Below, in pieces: positions 1-5,035 of a stretch of 5,035 bases of DNA; positions within the stretch are counted from its first letter, which is position 1, and every line of letters starts with the position of its first letter. The stretch is from a bacterium (lineage in GTDB: Bacteria; Hydrogenedentota; Hydrogenedentia; Hydrogenedentiales; SLHB01), in the NCBI GenBank assembly GCA_024231375.1, contig JAAEQP010001653.1:1-5035 (forward strand). The letters run 5' to 3'. The translations under genes and the position numbers were made by a program. The notes beneath the pieces were generated by a model, which had not been told where the DNA came from, did no database searches, and saw nothing but the letters and a program-made list of their open reading frames with translations.

Positions 1-2
1 TG

Positions 3-335
3 GCGGCGGCGTTGCGGGCCTTGGTCCGGCGCAGCATGCCATGGCGCGGCTGGATTCTCGGCGGGGCGTTGGGGTTCCTTGTCGTGACCGCCTACTACGC
101 CACGCGCACCGACAACTACGGCGGCGAATGCTACGGGTTCCGGTGGTACATCGTCTCCATGCCCGTGCTGCTGCTCATGGGCGCGCCGCTCCTATCCGGC
201 ATGCGAAAACGCTGGCAATGGATCTTCGTCGGCGCCCTCCTCGGCATCTCCTTCTACTCCGCATGGGAATGCACCAACACCGATTGGGTCTCCAGCCAGG
301 AATGGACCTGCCGCATCTTCGGGCCGAGTATATAG
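3..335 (+). CDS. Small three-helix membrane protein, probably 5'-partial
   Basis: I do not recognise the family. The frame is open to the left edge of the window, so the true start may lie outside. Internal candidates are a TTG at 12 and an ATG at 36, the latter giving 99 residues, but neither has a visible Shine-Dalgarno sequence. Counting from the ATG at 36, three hydrophobic segments fall at about residues 6-22, 37-55 and 60-77. Arg/Lys residues before helix 1 and in the short RKR loop between helices 2 and 3 predict a cytoplasmic N-terminus and an outward-facing C-terminus. Cys32, Cys79 and Cys92 would then all lie on the outer side, where disulfides could form. Third codon positions are strongly G/C, which supports real coding over the overlapping frame at 41-568. 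It ends at TAG 333-335. No function can be assigned. Confidence 0.6.
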   Translation, partial: AAALRALVRRSMPWRGWILGGALGFLVVTAYYATRTDNYGGECYGFRWYIVSMPVLLLMGAPLLSGMRKRWQWIFVGALLGISFYSAWECTNTDWVSSQEWTCRIFGPSI

Positions 336-356
336 GGTCGCCCAGAAAGTCTCCGG

Positions 357-375
357 CCCATAGGACCTATAGGTC
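357..375. repeat. Degenerate 9-mer tandem pair containing a 12-bp palindrome
   Basis: CCCATAGGA (357-365) is followed directly by CCTATAGGT (366-374); the two units match at 7 of 9 bases. The second unit with its flanks forms the perfect 12-bp palindrome GACCTATAGGTC at 364-375. It could be an operator half-site pair or a remnant of a short tandem repeat. It lies about 155 bases before the start codon of the large gene and 22 bases after the stop of the small one. Confidence 0.45.
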
Positions 376-431
376 TAATACGACGCATACGCCCCGGCCA
401 GTCCGAGACCAGCCCCACCCGCCCTTCCCTC

Positions 432-460
432 TTCATTTTCCTCGCCACAATTGGCATAAT
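432..460 (+). promoter_or_regulatory. Weak candidate sigma70-type promoter
   Basis: CATAAT at 455-460 matches the -10 consensus at 5 of 6 positions. Seventeen bases upstream, TTCATT at 432-437 matches the -35 consensus at only 3 of 6. Transcription would begin near 467, giving a leader of about 60 bases before the ATG at 529. The local dip in GC content fits a promoter, but the -35 match is poor and this is a guess from consensus alone. Confidence 0.22.
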
Positions 461-515
461 GACCAAGCGTCAACTGACATAACTCGCCGTGCTCGGCGGT
501 ATGGTCCGTATCCGC

Positions 516-521
516 AAGGAG
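516..521 (+). promoter_or_regulatory. Ribosome binding site of the large cytochrome gene
   Basis: AAGGAG lies 7 bases before the ATG at 529. It is a strong Shine-Dalgarno match at good spacing and fixes the start codon, which is also the one that gives a clean signal peptide. Confidence 0.85.
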
Positions 522-528
522 CGACACG

Positions 529-594
529 ATGCGAAAAGCGCCTTTTCTTGCTCTGGCCCTCGTCCTGACAAGCGTGTTCCCGGCCGTGGCCGCC
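529..594 (+). other. Sec signal peptide of the large cytochrome
   Basis: Residues 1-22 have a short basic N-region (RK at 2-3), a hydrophobic core rich in Leu, Ala and Val (4-17) and a small-residue cleavage region ending AVAA at 19-22. Cleavage is likely after Ala21 or Ala22. There is no lipobox Cys, so a lipoprotein is not expected. Export through Sec is consistent with heme c attachment outside the cytoplasm. Confidence 0.85.
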
Positions 595-3500
595 GAGAAG
601 CCAGTCGCGCGCGACGTACCCGTCGCGTCGGACAAACCCAACGCTATCACCTTCGATGCCCGTCAGGCCAGGTTCATCCGGTTCGTCGTTCTCAGAACCA
701 ATACGGGTGGCCAGCCGTGCATCGACGAGTTGGAGGTCTACGGACCGGACTCGAAAGAGAATCTCGCGCTGCACGACAAGGGCGCCCGCGCCACGGCATC
801 GTCCTGCTTGCCTGGCTACGCAGCCCACGCCATCGACCACTTGAACGACGGTCACTACGGCAACAACTGCAGTTGGATCTCTGCCCGGCCGTCTGGCGAG
901 TGGGCTCAAATTGAACTGCCCACAGCCGCGGCCGTGTCGAAGGTCGTGTTCTCGCGCGACCGGCAGCGCGCCTTCAGCGACCGCATGCCGGTACATTTCG
1001 AGGTCTGTGTGTCTCTCGATGGTGAGCAATGGGATGTGGTCAAGCACGTCGAGACCAGCGCACTGCCCGTTCATGTCACGGGCAATATCGCGGGCGGGTT
1101 CAGGGGCGTTGTCCCCGGGCCGCCACCACCGCCGGGAGTCGGGGCGGCGCGGGCCGCGCAGTTGGTCAATGCGGCCCTCGTCGTCAGGGAGGACAGTCTG
1201 GGATTCACCAATCTTGCGCGCAGCCCGAAAGCGGTCCCCGCCGCTTCATCGGTCATTCGCGGATTTCCCATCCATCGGATTGCCCATCTCAACGACGGCA
1301 AGTACGGCAACGACCACAGTTGGATCAGCAAACGCGACCCCTCGTGGGCCGAGATCGATCTAGGTGACGTGTACTGGGTGTACAAGGTCGCATTCGGTAG
1401 TGACTCGTTGGGTGGGCGCACCGACCGGGCTGCGACGGACTTTGCCATCTACACGGCCGTCGAATACGCCAAGAAGACGGACTCCCCGGCATGGATCCGC
1501 GTTTCCTCAAGCCCCGGCACCGAGCCCATGCACATCCGGACGGATCGCGTCTTCAAGCCCGTCCAGGCACGCTGGGTCCGCGTGGCCATCGAGAAGACCA
1601 ACGGGTCGGCGGTGCGCATTGACGAACTTGAGGTGTTCGGGCAGAAGAAGCCCATCCCGATCGATGCCATCGGTCCCATCGATGATTCGGGAGCCAAACC
1701 ACTGCCTCCTTCTGCCGCACCCGTCGACGCAGCCCAACTCCGTCTCGCCTTCCTCGGCGAAGAGCACGCCTGGCTCAAGACGTACGGCCGCGCCGACCTG
1801 AGCCCGAGCCTCGTGCCCTATAACGGCCGCGTCAAGGAGTACCCCCGACACGTCGGCGATGACCGGTTGCCGTTGCCGCGCCTGGCGTCGGCGCCTGCCC
1901 TCGATGGGGTGAAGGACGATGCCTGTTGGCAGGGCGCGTCACGCGGCGTGGCTCGCGTGGCATCCCCCCGCGATTTCAAGAAGGGGGCCCTTGCCAATCA
2001 TGCCGTCACCATCGGGTGGCACGATGAGCACCTGTACCTTCATCTTGAGTTCAACCAGCTTCTGAGCAGCCACCTGGCCGTGGTGTCCAGTGCGGACGGG
2101 CAAGGCTGCGGTGTGCTCGTCCACAAGAAGGACGGACTCTTCTTCCACCAGCATGTCCCCGAAGGTCGGCGGGCCAAACTCAAGACGAGTACCCCGGTCG
2201 AGGGGGCCTTCGACGAGGCCCTGACGCGTTGGGAGGTCCGGCTACCGTTGGCCTTGTTCCCCGACTGCAAGGAAGTCGGGATGCGCGTGGGTCTCGGCAT
2301 GGGCGGCAGGCACACCCACAGCTTAGGCCGAATGATCGATTTTGTCTTCTCGGACGTGGCCATTGCTCAAGCCGGGCCGTGTCTTGACGGCGTGTTCAAT
2401 GTGCGCATCGCGGCCCAAGGCGACGAGCCCATCGTGGTGCGCGGAAATGGTCCCGGCATTGAAGACGGCATGACGATCGCCCCGGGCGAGTCGTCCATCC
2501 TCGCGATCCAGGGAGACGACGGCGCGATCGGTCCCGAGTACGCGCTGAAGATCCTGGACGGCAACGACGAACAGTACACCCTGCATCTGTTTCGGTACGA
2601 CCCGTCGAAACGGACGCTCGACTTGATGGACGATATGGTGGCGCGGTTCGCGATCAAGGGGCTGGATGTGCGCGCCGAACGCAAGGCGTTGAAGGCGCTT
2701 CGGGACCGCAACTCGAAGATCACGGCGAAGAAGAAACCGGATCGCGCGGCGGAACGGAACGCTTTCTTTGAAGCGCGCATGGCGAAACGGGACCTGTTCC
2801 TGCGCGAGCCCGACCTGGAACTCGCTGAAGATATCCTGTTCGTGAAGCGCCTGCCGTTTGAGCCATCCCACAACTACAGCGTCATCCTCGATTCGCGATT
2901 CCGGCCAGGCGGTGCCATCGCGCGCGTGAGTATTCCTCGCAAAGACGGGCGGTTCCAGCCCGGGAAAGCCGCGGTGGATCACCTGTTCGAGTCGGGCGGC
3001 GGCATTGCCCGCACCCCCGCGGCCGATTTCGCCCTTGAGAAGGTCTACTTCGCGTACCGTCCCGATAAGGACGGTTACTACCACATCATGGCGATGTACC
3101 CCGATGGCAGCGGCCTGCGGCAACTCACGGACGGCCCGTTCCACGACTACTGGCCCTGCCCTCTTCCGGATGGCGACCTCGCGGTTATCAGCACCCGATG
3201 CCGGATGCGGTTCCTGTGCTGGCGGCCTCAGGCTTTCGTGCTGTTCCGCATGGACCCGGAGGGACAGGAGTTCTGGCCCCTTTCTTACGCCAATCTGAGC
3301 GAATGGGCGCCGTCCGTTATGAACGATGGGCGTCTCATCTGGACCCGGTCTGAGTACCAGGACAAAGGCGCGGACTTTGGCCACACCCTGTGGGCGATCC
3401 GTCCTGGTGGCACCAAACCGGAACTCGTGTTCGGGAATGACATCATTCAACCCAACGGCTACGCCAACGGCCGGGAAGTGCCGGGAACGAACGAGTTCGC

Positions 3501-4725
3501 CTGCACGCTCATTTCCCATTTTGGCGACCTGAACGGGCCCATCGCCCTCGTTGACATCGACAAGGGGCGCTTCAATCCCAAGGCCATCACCAGCCTGACG
3601 CCGGAGGTGCCGTGGCCGGGCATGTGGCCCAAGGAAGAGTGTTTCCGCGACCCCGTGCCGCTGGCGCGCGACTACTTCCTCTGTTCCCATGCTCCGCAGA
3701 ACCGGTTTGGTATCTTCGTCATCGACCGCTATGGCAACCGCGAGCTGATCTACGCCGACCGCGACATATCGAGCATGTGTCCCACGCCCTTCCGCGCGCA
3801 GACGCCGCCGCCTGTGCTGGCCAGCGCCATCGAACGCGACGCGGACGAGGACTACGGCGAGTTTGTCATCCGCGACGTCCATGCGGGCATCTCGCCGGCC
3901 GTCGAGCGTGGCGCCGTGAAGTATATCCGCGTCGTCGAAGAGGTTCGCGCCAATCTCGAGACCATGCCGGACGGCAAGTACCGAGACGATCATCCCGTGT
4001 TCCAGGATTGGTACGCGACCCCGGTTCACAAGGTCAGCGGTCCGAACGGGTGGCCCACCTATGTGGCCAAGGCACCCCACGGCCTTGTCCCCGTCGAGGA
4101 AGACGGTTCGGCCCACTTCAAGGCGCCCGCGAGGAAGGTCCTCTACTTCCAGGCCCTCGACAAGGACCTGAACGAACTCCAGCGGATGCGTAGCGTGGTG
4201 CAGCTACAGCCCGGTGAGAAACGCAGTTGCATCGGCTGCCACGAGAACAGGATCAACAGCCCGGCCAACACCACGCGCCTTATCGCCCAGGGTCCCGTCA
4301 AACCGCAGATGGCCAAGTGGGAAGGCGTTCCCTTCTCCTATGAGAAGGTCGTCCAGCCCGTGTTCGACGCCAATTGCGTCGAGTGCCACGACCAGAACCA
4401 CAAGATGGGCATCGACCTGCGCGGCACCCTCGACCTCGACAAGGTCCCCGCGTCGTATCGCAGCCTTGTCTCCAAGGGCCTCGTACACTATGCCGACATG
4501 GGGTACAACTCCGGCGGGTGCGAGAAGGTGCCGCCCCTGAGCCTCGGCACGGTCAAGAGCAAGCTGTGGCACGTTCTGGACGCCGGCCATCACAAGGTCC
4601 AACTCGACCGCGACGAAATGCTGCGCATTAAGACATGGATCGACCTGAACTGTCCTCTCTGGCCCGACTACATCAACCGCTTAGAGCGTCCCGGACCCCC
4701 CGAGAAGATCGCCAAGGCACAGTAG
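529..4725 (+). CDS. Secreted HzsA-related multidomain diheme cytochrome c with discoidin-like and CBM9-like modules
   Basis: This 1398-residue protein is probably exported to the periplasm or cell surface. A Sec signal peptide covers residues 1 to about 22. A discoidin C-terminal-type strand pair (45-72) comes next, then one discoidin-like unit (about 75-170), a Pro-rich linker (196-203) and a second unit (about 227-371). A family-9 carbohydrate-binding-like domain (about 447-610), a small beta-rich segment (about 622-690) and a charged helical connector (about 714-765) follow. From about 766 the chain resembles the hydrazine synthase alpha family: a propeller-type blade (about 840-884), an ISTRC segment (887-891), a conserved 'ELIYADRDIS' segment, then VPVEEDGSAHF and LQPGEKRSCIGCH. 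CxxCH motifs at 1234-1238 and 1283-1287 should bind two c-type hemes. The ending, with HH at 1354-1355 and WIDLNCP at 1370-1376, is typical of HzsA-like proteins of planctomycetes. Partners, substrate and reaction are unknown; no HzsB/HzsC gene is nearby. Family membership is fairly sure, hydrazine synthesis unlikely. Redox electron transfer on a glycan surface is an inference. Confidence 0.93.
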   Translation: MRKAPFLALALVLTSVFPAVAAEKPVARDVPVASDKPNAITFDARQARFIRFVVLRTNTGGQPCIDELEVYGPDSKENLALHDKGARATASSCLPGYAAHAIDHLNDGHYGNNCSWISARPSGEWAQIELPTAAAVSKVVFSRDRQRAFSDRMPVHFEVCVSLDGEQWDVVKHVETSALPVHVTGNIAGGFRGVVPGPPPPPGVGAARAAQLVNAALVVREDSLGFTNLARSPKAVPAASSVIRGFPIHRIAHLNDGKYGNDHSWISKRDPSWAEIDLGDVYWVYKVAFGSDSLGGRTDRAATDFAIYTAVEYAKKTDSPAWIRVSSSPGTEPMHIRTDRVFKPVQARWVRVAIEKTNGSAVRIDELEVFGQKKPIPIDAIGPIDDSGAKPLPPSAAPVDAAQLRLAFLGEEHAWLKTYGRADLSPSLVPYNGRVKEYPRHVGDDRLPLPRLASAPALDGVKDDACWQGASRGVARVASPRDFKKGALANHAVTIGWHDEHLYLHLEFNQLLSSHLAVVSSADGQGCGVLVHKKDGLFFHQHVPEGRRAKLKTSTPVEGAFDEALTRWEVRLPLALFPDCKEVGMRVGLGMGGRHTHSLGRMIDFVFSDVAIAQAGPCLDGVFNVRIAAQGDEPIVVRGNGPGIEDGMTIAPGESSILAIQGDDGAIGPEYALKILDGNDEQYTLHLFRYDPSKRTLDLMDDMVARFAIKGLDVRAERKALKALRDRNSKITAKKKPDRAAERNAFFEARMAKRDLFLREPDLELAEDILFVKRLPFEPSHNYSVILDSRFRPGGAIARVSIPRKDGRFQPGKAAVDHLFESGGGIARTPAADFALEKVYFAYRPDKDGYYHIMAMYPDGSGLRQLTDGPFHDYWPCPLPDGDLAVISTRCRMRFLCWRPQAFVLFRMDPEGQEFWPLSYANLSEWAPSVMNDGRLIWTRSEYQDKGADFGHTLWAIRPGGTKPELVFGNDIIQPNGYANGREVPGTNEFACTLISHFGDLNGPIALVDIDKGRFNPKAITSLTPEVPWPGMWPKEECFRDPVPLARDYFLCSHAPQNRFGIFVIDRYGNRELIYADRDISSMCPTPFRAQTPPPVLASAIERDADEDYGEFVIRDVHAGISPAVERGAVKYIRVVEEVRANLETMPDGKYRDDHPVFQDWYATPVHKVSGPNGWPTYVAKAPHGLVPVEEDGSAHFKAPARKVLYFQALDKDLNELQRMRSVVQLQPGEKRSCIGCHENRINSPANTTRLIAQGPVKPQMAKWEGVPFSYEKVVQPVFDANCVECHDQNHKMGIDLRGTLDLDKVPASYRSLVSKGLVHYADMGYNSGGCEKVPPLSLGTVKSKLWHVLDAGHHKVQLDRDEMLRIKTWIDLNCPLWPDYINRLERPGPPEKIAKAQ
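838..882 (+). repeat. Internal coding repeat, copy 1 (HLNDGxYGN motif)
   Basis: Residues 104-118 read HLNDGHYGNNCSWIS. Copy 2 at 1285-1329 matches in 12 of 15 residues. The match extends more weakly on both sides, marking an ancient duplication of a discoidin-like unit. Confidence 0.8.
1285..1329 (+). repeat. Internal coding repeat, copy 2 (HLNDGxYGN motif)
   Basis: Residues 253-267 read HLNDGKYGNDHSWIS, the partner of copy 1 located 447 bases earlier. The Asn-Asp-Gly turn and the Ser-Trp-Ile strand are kept, while Cys114 of copy 1 is replaced by His263. Confidence 0.8.
1867..2358 (+). other. CBM9-like (DOMON-type) carbohydrate-binding domain
   Basis: Residues about 447-610 show the usual family-9 opening, with small residues then ALDGVKDDACW at 457-467. 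Alternating beta strands follow, including the VTIGWHDEHLYLHLEF segment and a RWEVRLPLALF segment. These domains bind sugars or act as accessory modules in secreted enzymes, and some relatives bind heme. I see no CxxCH here. Assignment rests on pattern recognition of the opening and strand order. Confidence 0.65.
4228..4242 (+). other. Heme c attachment motif 1 (CIGCH)
   Basis: Residues 1234-1238 (C1234, C1237, H1238) form a canonical CxxCH. The preceding LQPGEKRS and following ENR are typical of the heme alpha-I site region in the HzsA-like family. The residue four after the His is Ile1242, where anammox HzsA has a Tyr that ligates iron. Confidence 0.85.
4375..4389 (+). other. Heme c attachment motif 2 (CVECH)
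   Basis: Residues 1283-1287 (C1283, C1286, H1287) form a second CxxCH. The context VVQPVFDANCVECHD matches the N-terminal helix of class-I-like cytochrome domains in planctomycete secreted cytochromes. His1354 or His1355 downstream is the likely second axial ligand, which would make this a bis-His heme. Confidence 0.85.
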
Positions 4726-4790
4726 ACAGGCATCTCGTGTCCTTCTCGTCTTTGGCGGAGTGGGAGCGGTCGGCGTCATCTTGGGAAGCC

Positions 4791-4828
4791 CGCGAAAGAA
4801 GCCAGGGACAGAGGGGCCGTTGAAGAAG
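4791..4828. repeat. Composite repeat, short version
   Basis: Block A (4791-4812, beginning CGCGAAAGAAG and ending CCAGGGACAGA) is followed directly by block B, GGGGCCGTTGAAGAAG (4813-4828). Both blocks recur in the same order and orientation at 4851-4871 and 4926-4941, so this is a repeated unit rather than a chance match. Confidence 0.7.
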
Positions 4829-4850
4829 TGCCGCCTCACCACGCGCAGGC

Positions 4851-4941
4851 CGCGAAAAGGCCAGGGACAGACCCGTCTCGCTACGCTCGCTGGGGTCAGT
4901 CCCGGCGTCTTCGCATCCCCACTCCGGGGCTGTTGAAAAAG
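4851..4941. repeat. Composite repeat, long version with 54-base insert
   Basis: Block A' (4851-4871, beginning CGCGAAAAGG and ending CCAGGGACAGA) starts exactly 60 bases after block A. Block B', GGGGCTGTTGAAAAAG (4926-4941), matches block B at 14 of 16 bases. Between them lie 54 bases (4872-4925) that are absent from the short version and hold most of the hairpin. The GTTGAAAAAG motif resembles sequences I have seen repeatedly around dispersed repeats in environmental genomes. Confidence 0.7.
4861..4905. repeat. Strong imperfect hairpin (REP/MITE-like)
   Basis: GGGACAGACCC (4864-4874) pairs with GGGTCAGTCCC (4893-4903) through 10 of 11 positions, with one central A-A mismatch. The outer CC (4861-4862) can pair with GG (4904-4905) around a bulged A. 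The 18-base loop carries the repeated CTCGCT motif. No T-run follows, so it is not a classical rho-independent terminator, although it could protect the 3' end of the cytochrome mRNA. Confidence 0.7.
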
Positions 4942-4989
4942 GTCCCGGACTGCCGAAAACAGAGTCTCAACCCAGTTACATCCCAACCG

Positions 4990-5018
4990 TGTCATCCCGA
5001 GCGAAGTCGAGGGATCTC
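4990..5018. repeat. Dispersed repeat at the window edge
   Basis: The segment around ATCCCGAGCGAAGTCGAGGG (4995-5014) is a short imperfect inverted repeat that I recognise as a very widespread intergenic element in environmental bacteria. It is often mistranslated into peptides containing SRGIS on this strand or STSLGMT on the other. The element may continue beyond the window. Confidence 0.65.
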
Positions 5019-5035
5019 TCATGGGTGAGCGCCCA

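Larger units (their letters stand above)
336..528. other. Intergenic region upstream of the large cytochrome gene
   Basis: This 193-base gap between the two genes has no frame with convincing codon bias or a start with a ribosome binding site. It contains a degenerate 9-mer tandem pair with a palindrome at 357-375, a weak sigma70-like promoter candidate near 432-460 and the ribosome binding site of the downstream gene at 516-521. I see no GC-rich stem followed by a T-run that would terminate the upstream gene. Confidence 0.6.
661..1641 (+). other. Discoidin-like (F5/8 type C-like) duplicated region
   Basis: Residues 45-371 contain two copies of each half of a discoidin-like jelly-roll. The C-terminal-type half, with an aromatic/Arg strand then IDELEV(Y/F)G, occurs at 45-72 and 345-371. 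The N-terminal-type half, centred on HLNDG, occurs at 104-118 and 253-267. The order is C-half, N-half unit, N-half unit, C-half. Such domains commonly bind glycans or cell surfaces; the ligand here is unknown. Confidence 0.7.
2824..4722 (+). other. HzsA-like propeller and diheme body
   Basis: Residues about 766-1398 make up the conserved family core. DILFVKR (768-774) opens it. A TolB/WD40-like blade with the pattern YPDGSGLRQLT (857-867) and LPDGDL (879-884) follows, and then the cysteines C877, C891 and C897. The C-terminal third carries both heme motifs. By analogy to anammox HzsA this core would fold as a beta-propeller with one heme in a middle domain and a second in a C-terminal cytochrome domain; that fold is inferred from family membership. 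Confidence 0.75.
4726..5035. other. Non-coding repeat-rich region downstream of the cytochrome gene
   Basis: This 310-base tail has no convincing gene. Reading frames on both strands cross it, but they run through repeats and lack codon bias and ribosome binding sites. It contains a composite repeat in two versions (4791-4828 and 4851-4941), a hairpin (4861-4905) and a dispersed repeat at the right edge. No rho-independent terminator is evident just after the stop at 4725. Confidence 0.7.

Noticed and set aside
41..568. Plus-strand 175-codon frame overlapping the small membrane protein
   Set aside because: Arg/His/Pro-rich translation without domains, out of frame with the G/C third-position bias of the membrane-protein gene, and overlapping the cytochrome start.
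433..1074. Minus-strand 213-codon frame
   Set aside because: Antisense shadow of the cytochrome N-terminus, with no ribosome binding site or recognisable motif.
2323..4116. Open frame of 597 codons on the minus strand
   Set aside because: It lies wholly antisense to the cytochrome gene, has no signal, domain or ribosome binding site, and its length follows from the high-GC codon pattern of the true gene.
529..4725. Annotation as hydrazine synthase alpha subunit (hzsA)
   Set aside because: Only family-level similarity is visible. The length, N-terminal modules, apparent loss of the Tyr ligand and lack of partner genes all argue against that specific enzyme.
4861..4905. Rho-independent terminator
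   Set aside because: The stem is strong, but the bases after it (GGCGTCTTCGC) contain no T-run on the plus strand.
4791..4941. CRISPR array
   Set aside because: Only two imperfect copies, composite and unequal in spacing, with no third repeat and no cas gene.
4681..5022. Minus-strand 113-codon frame over the downstream repeats
   Set aside because: Its N-terminus (MRDPSTSLGMT) is the usual mistranslation of the dispersed repeat, and the rest runs through the composite repeat and the end of the cytochrome gene.

Overview
The window is high-GC bacterial DNA, with codon third positions strongly biased to G or C. It holds one very large secreted multidomain cytochrome gene, the end of a small membrane-protein gene, and a non-coding tail of dispersed repeats. 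The large protein belongs, by its motifs, to the hydrazine synthase alpha subunit (HzsA)-related group, which is abundant and diverse in Planctomycetota and related PVC-type bacteria. Together with the repeat-rich intergenic DNA this suggests a planctomycete or similar environmental genome. That assignment is inferred from recognised motifs and was not tested by a search.

Layout: positions 3-335 (+) carry a small three-helix membrane protein whose frame is open at the window edge. Positions 336-528 are non-coding and contain a 9-mer tandem pair with a 12-bp palindrome, a weak candidate promoter and a clear ribosome binding site. Positions 529-4725 (+) encode a 1398-residue exported protein. 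Its order is signal peptide, half of a discoidin-like unit, two discoidin-like (F5/8C-like) units, a family-9 carbohydrate-binding-like domain, a small beta-rich segment, a charged helical connector, an HzsA-like beta-propeller region, and a C-terminal region with two CxxCH heme c motifs. Positions 4726-5035 contain no convincing gene. They hold two related copies of a composite repeat, one interrupted by a 54-base stretch that forms a strong hairpin, followed by a recognisable dispersed repeat at the window edge.

The two genes run in the same direction but lie 193 bases apart, so nothing indicates shared transcription. The large protein is best read as an envelope or extracellular diheme protein that binds glycans or surfaces through its N-terminal half. 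No partner of the anammox hydrazine synthase complex (HzsB or HzsC) is present here, and the residue expected to ligate the first heme iron in true HzsA appears to be missing. Naming it hydrazine synthase would therefore be unsafe. The main points of interest are the fusion of carbohydrate/surface-binding modules to an HzsA-like diheme body, the offset duplication of the discoidin units, and the nested repeat structure downstream.
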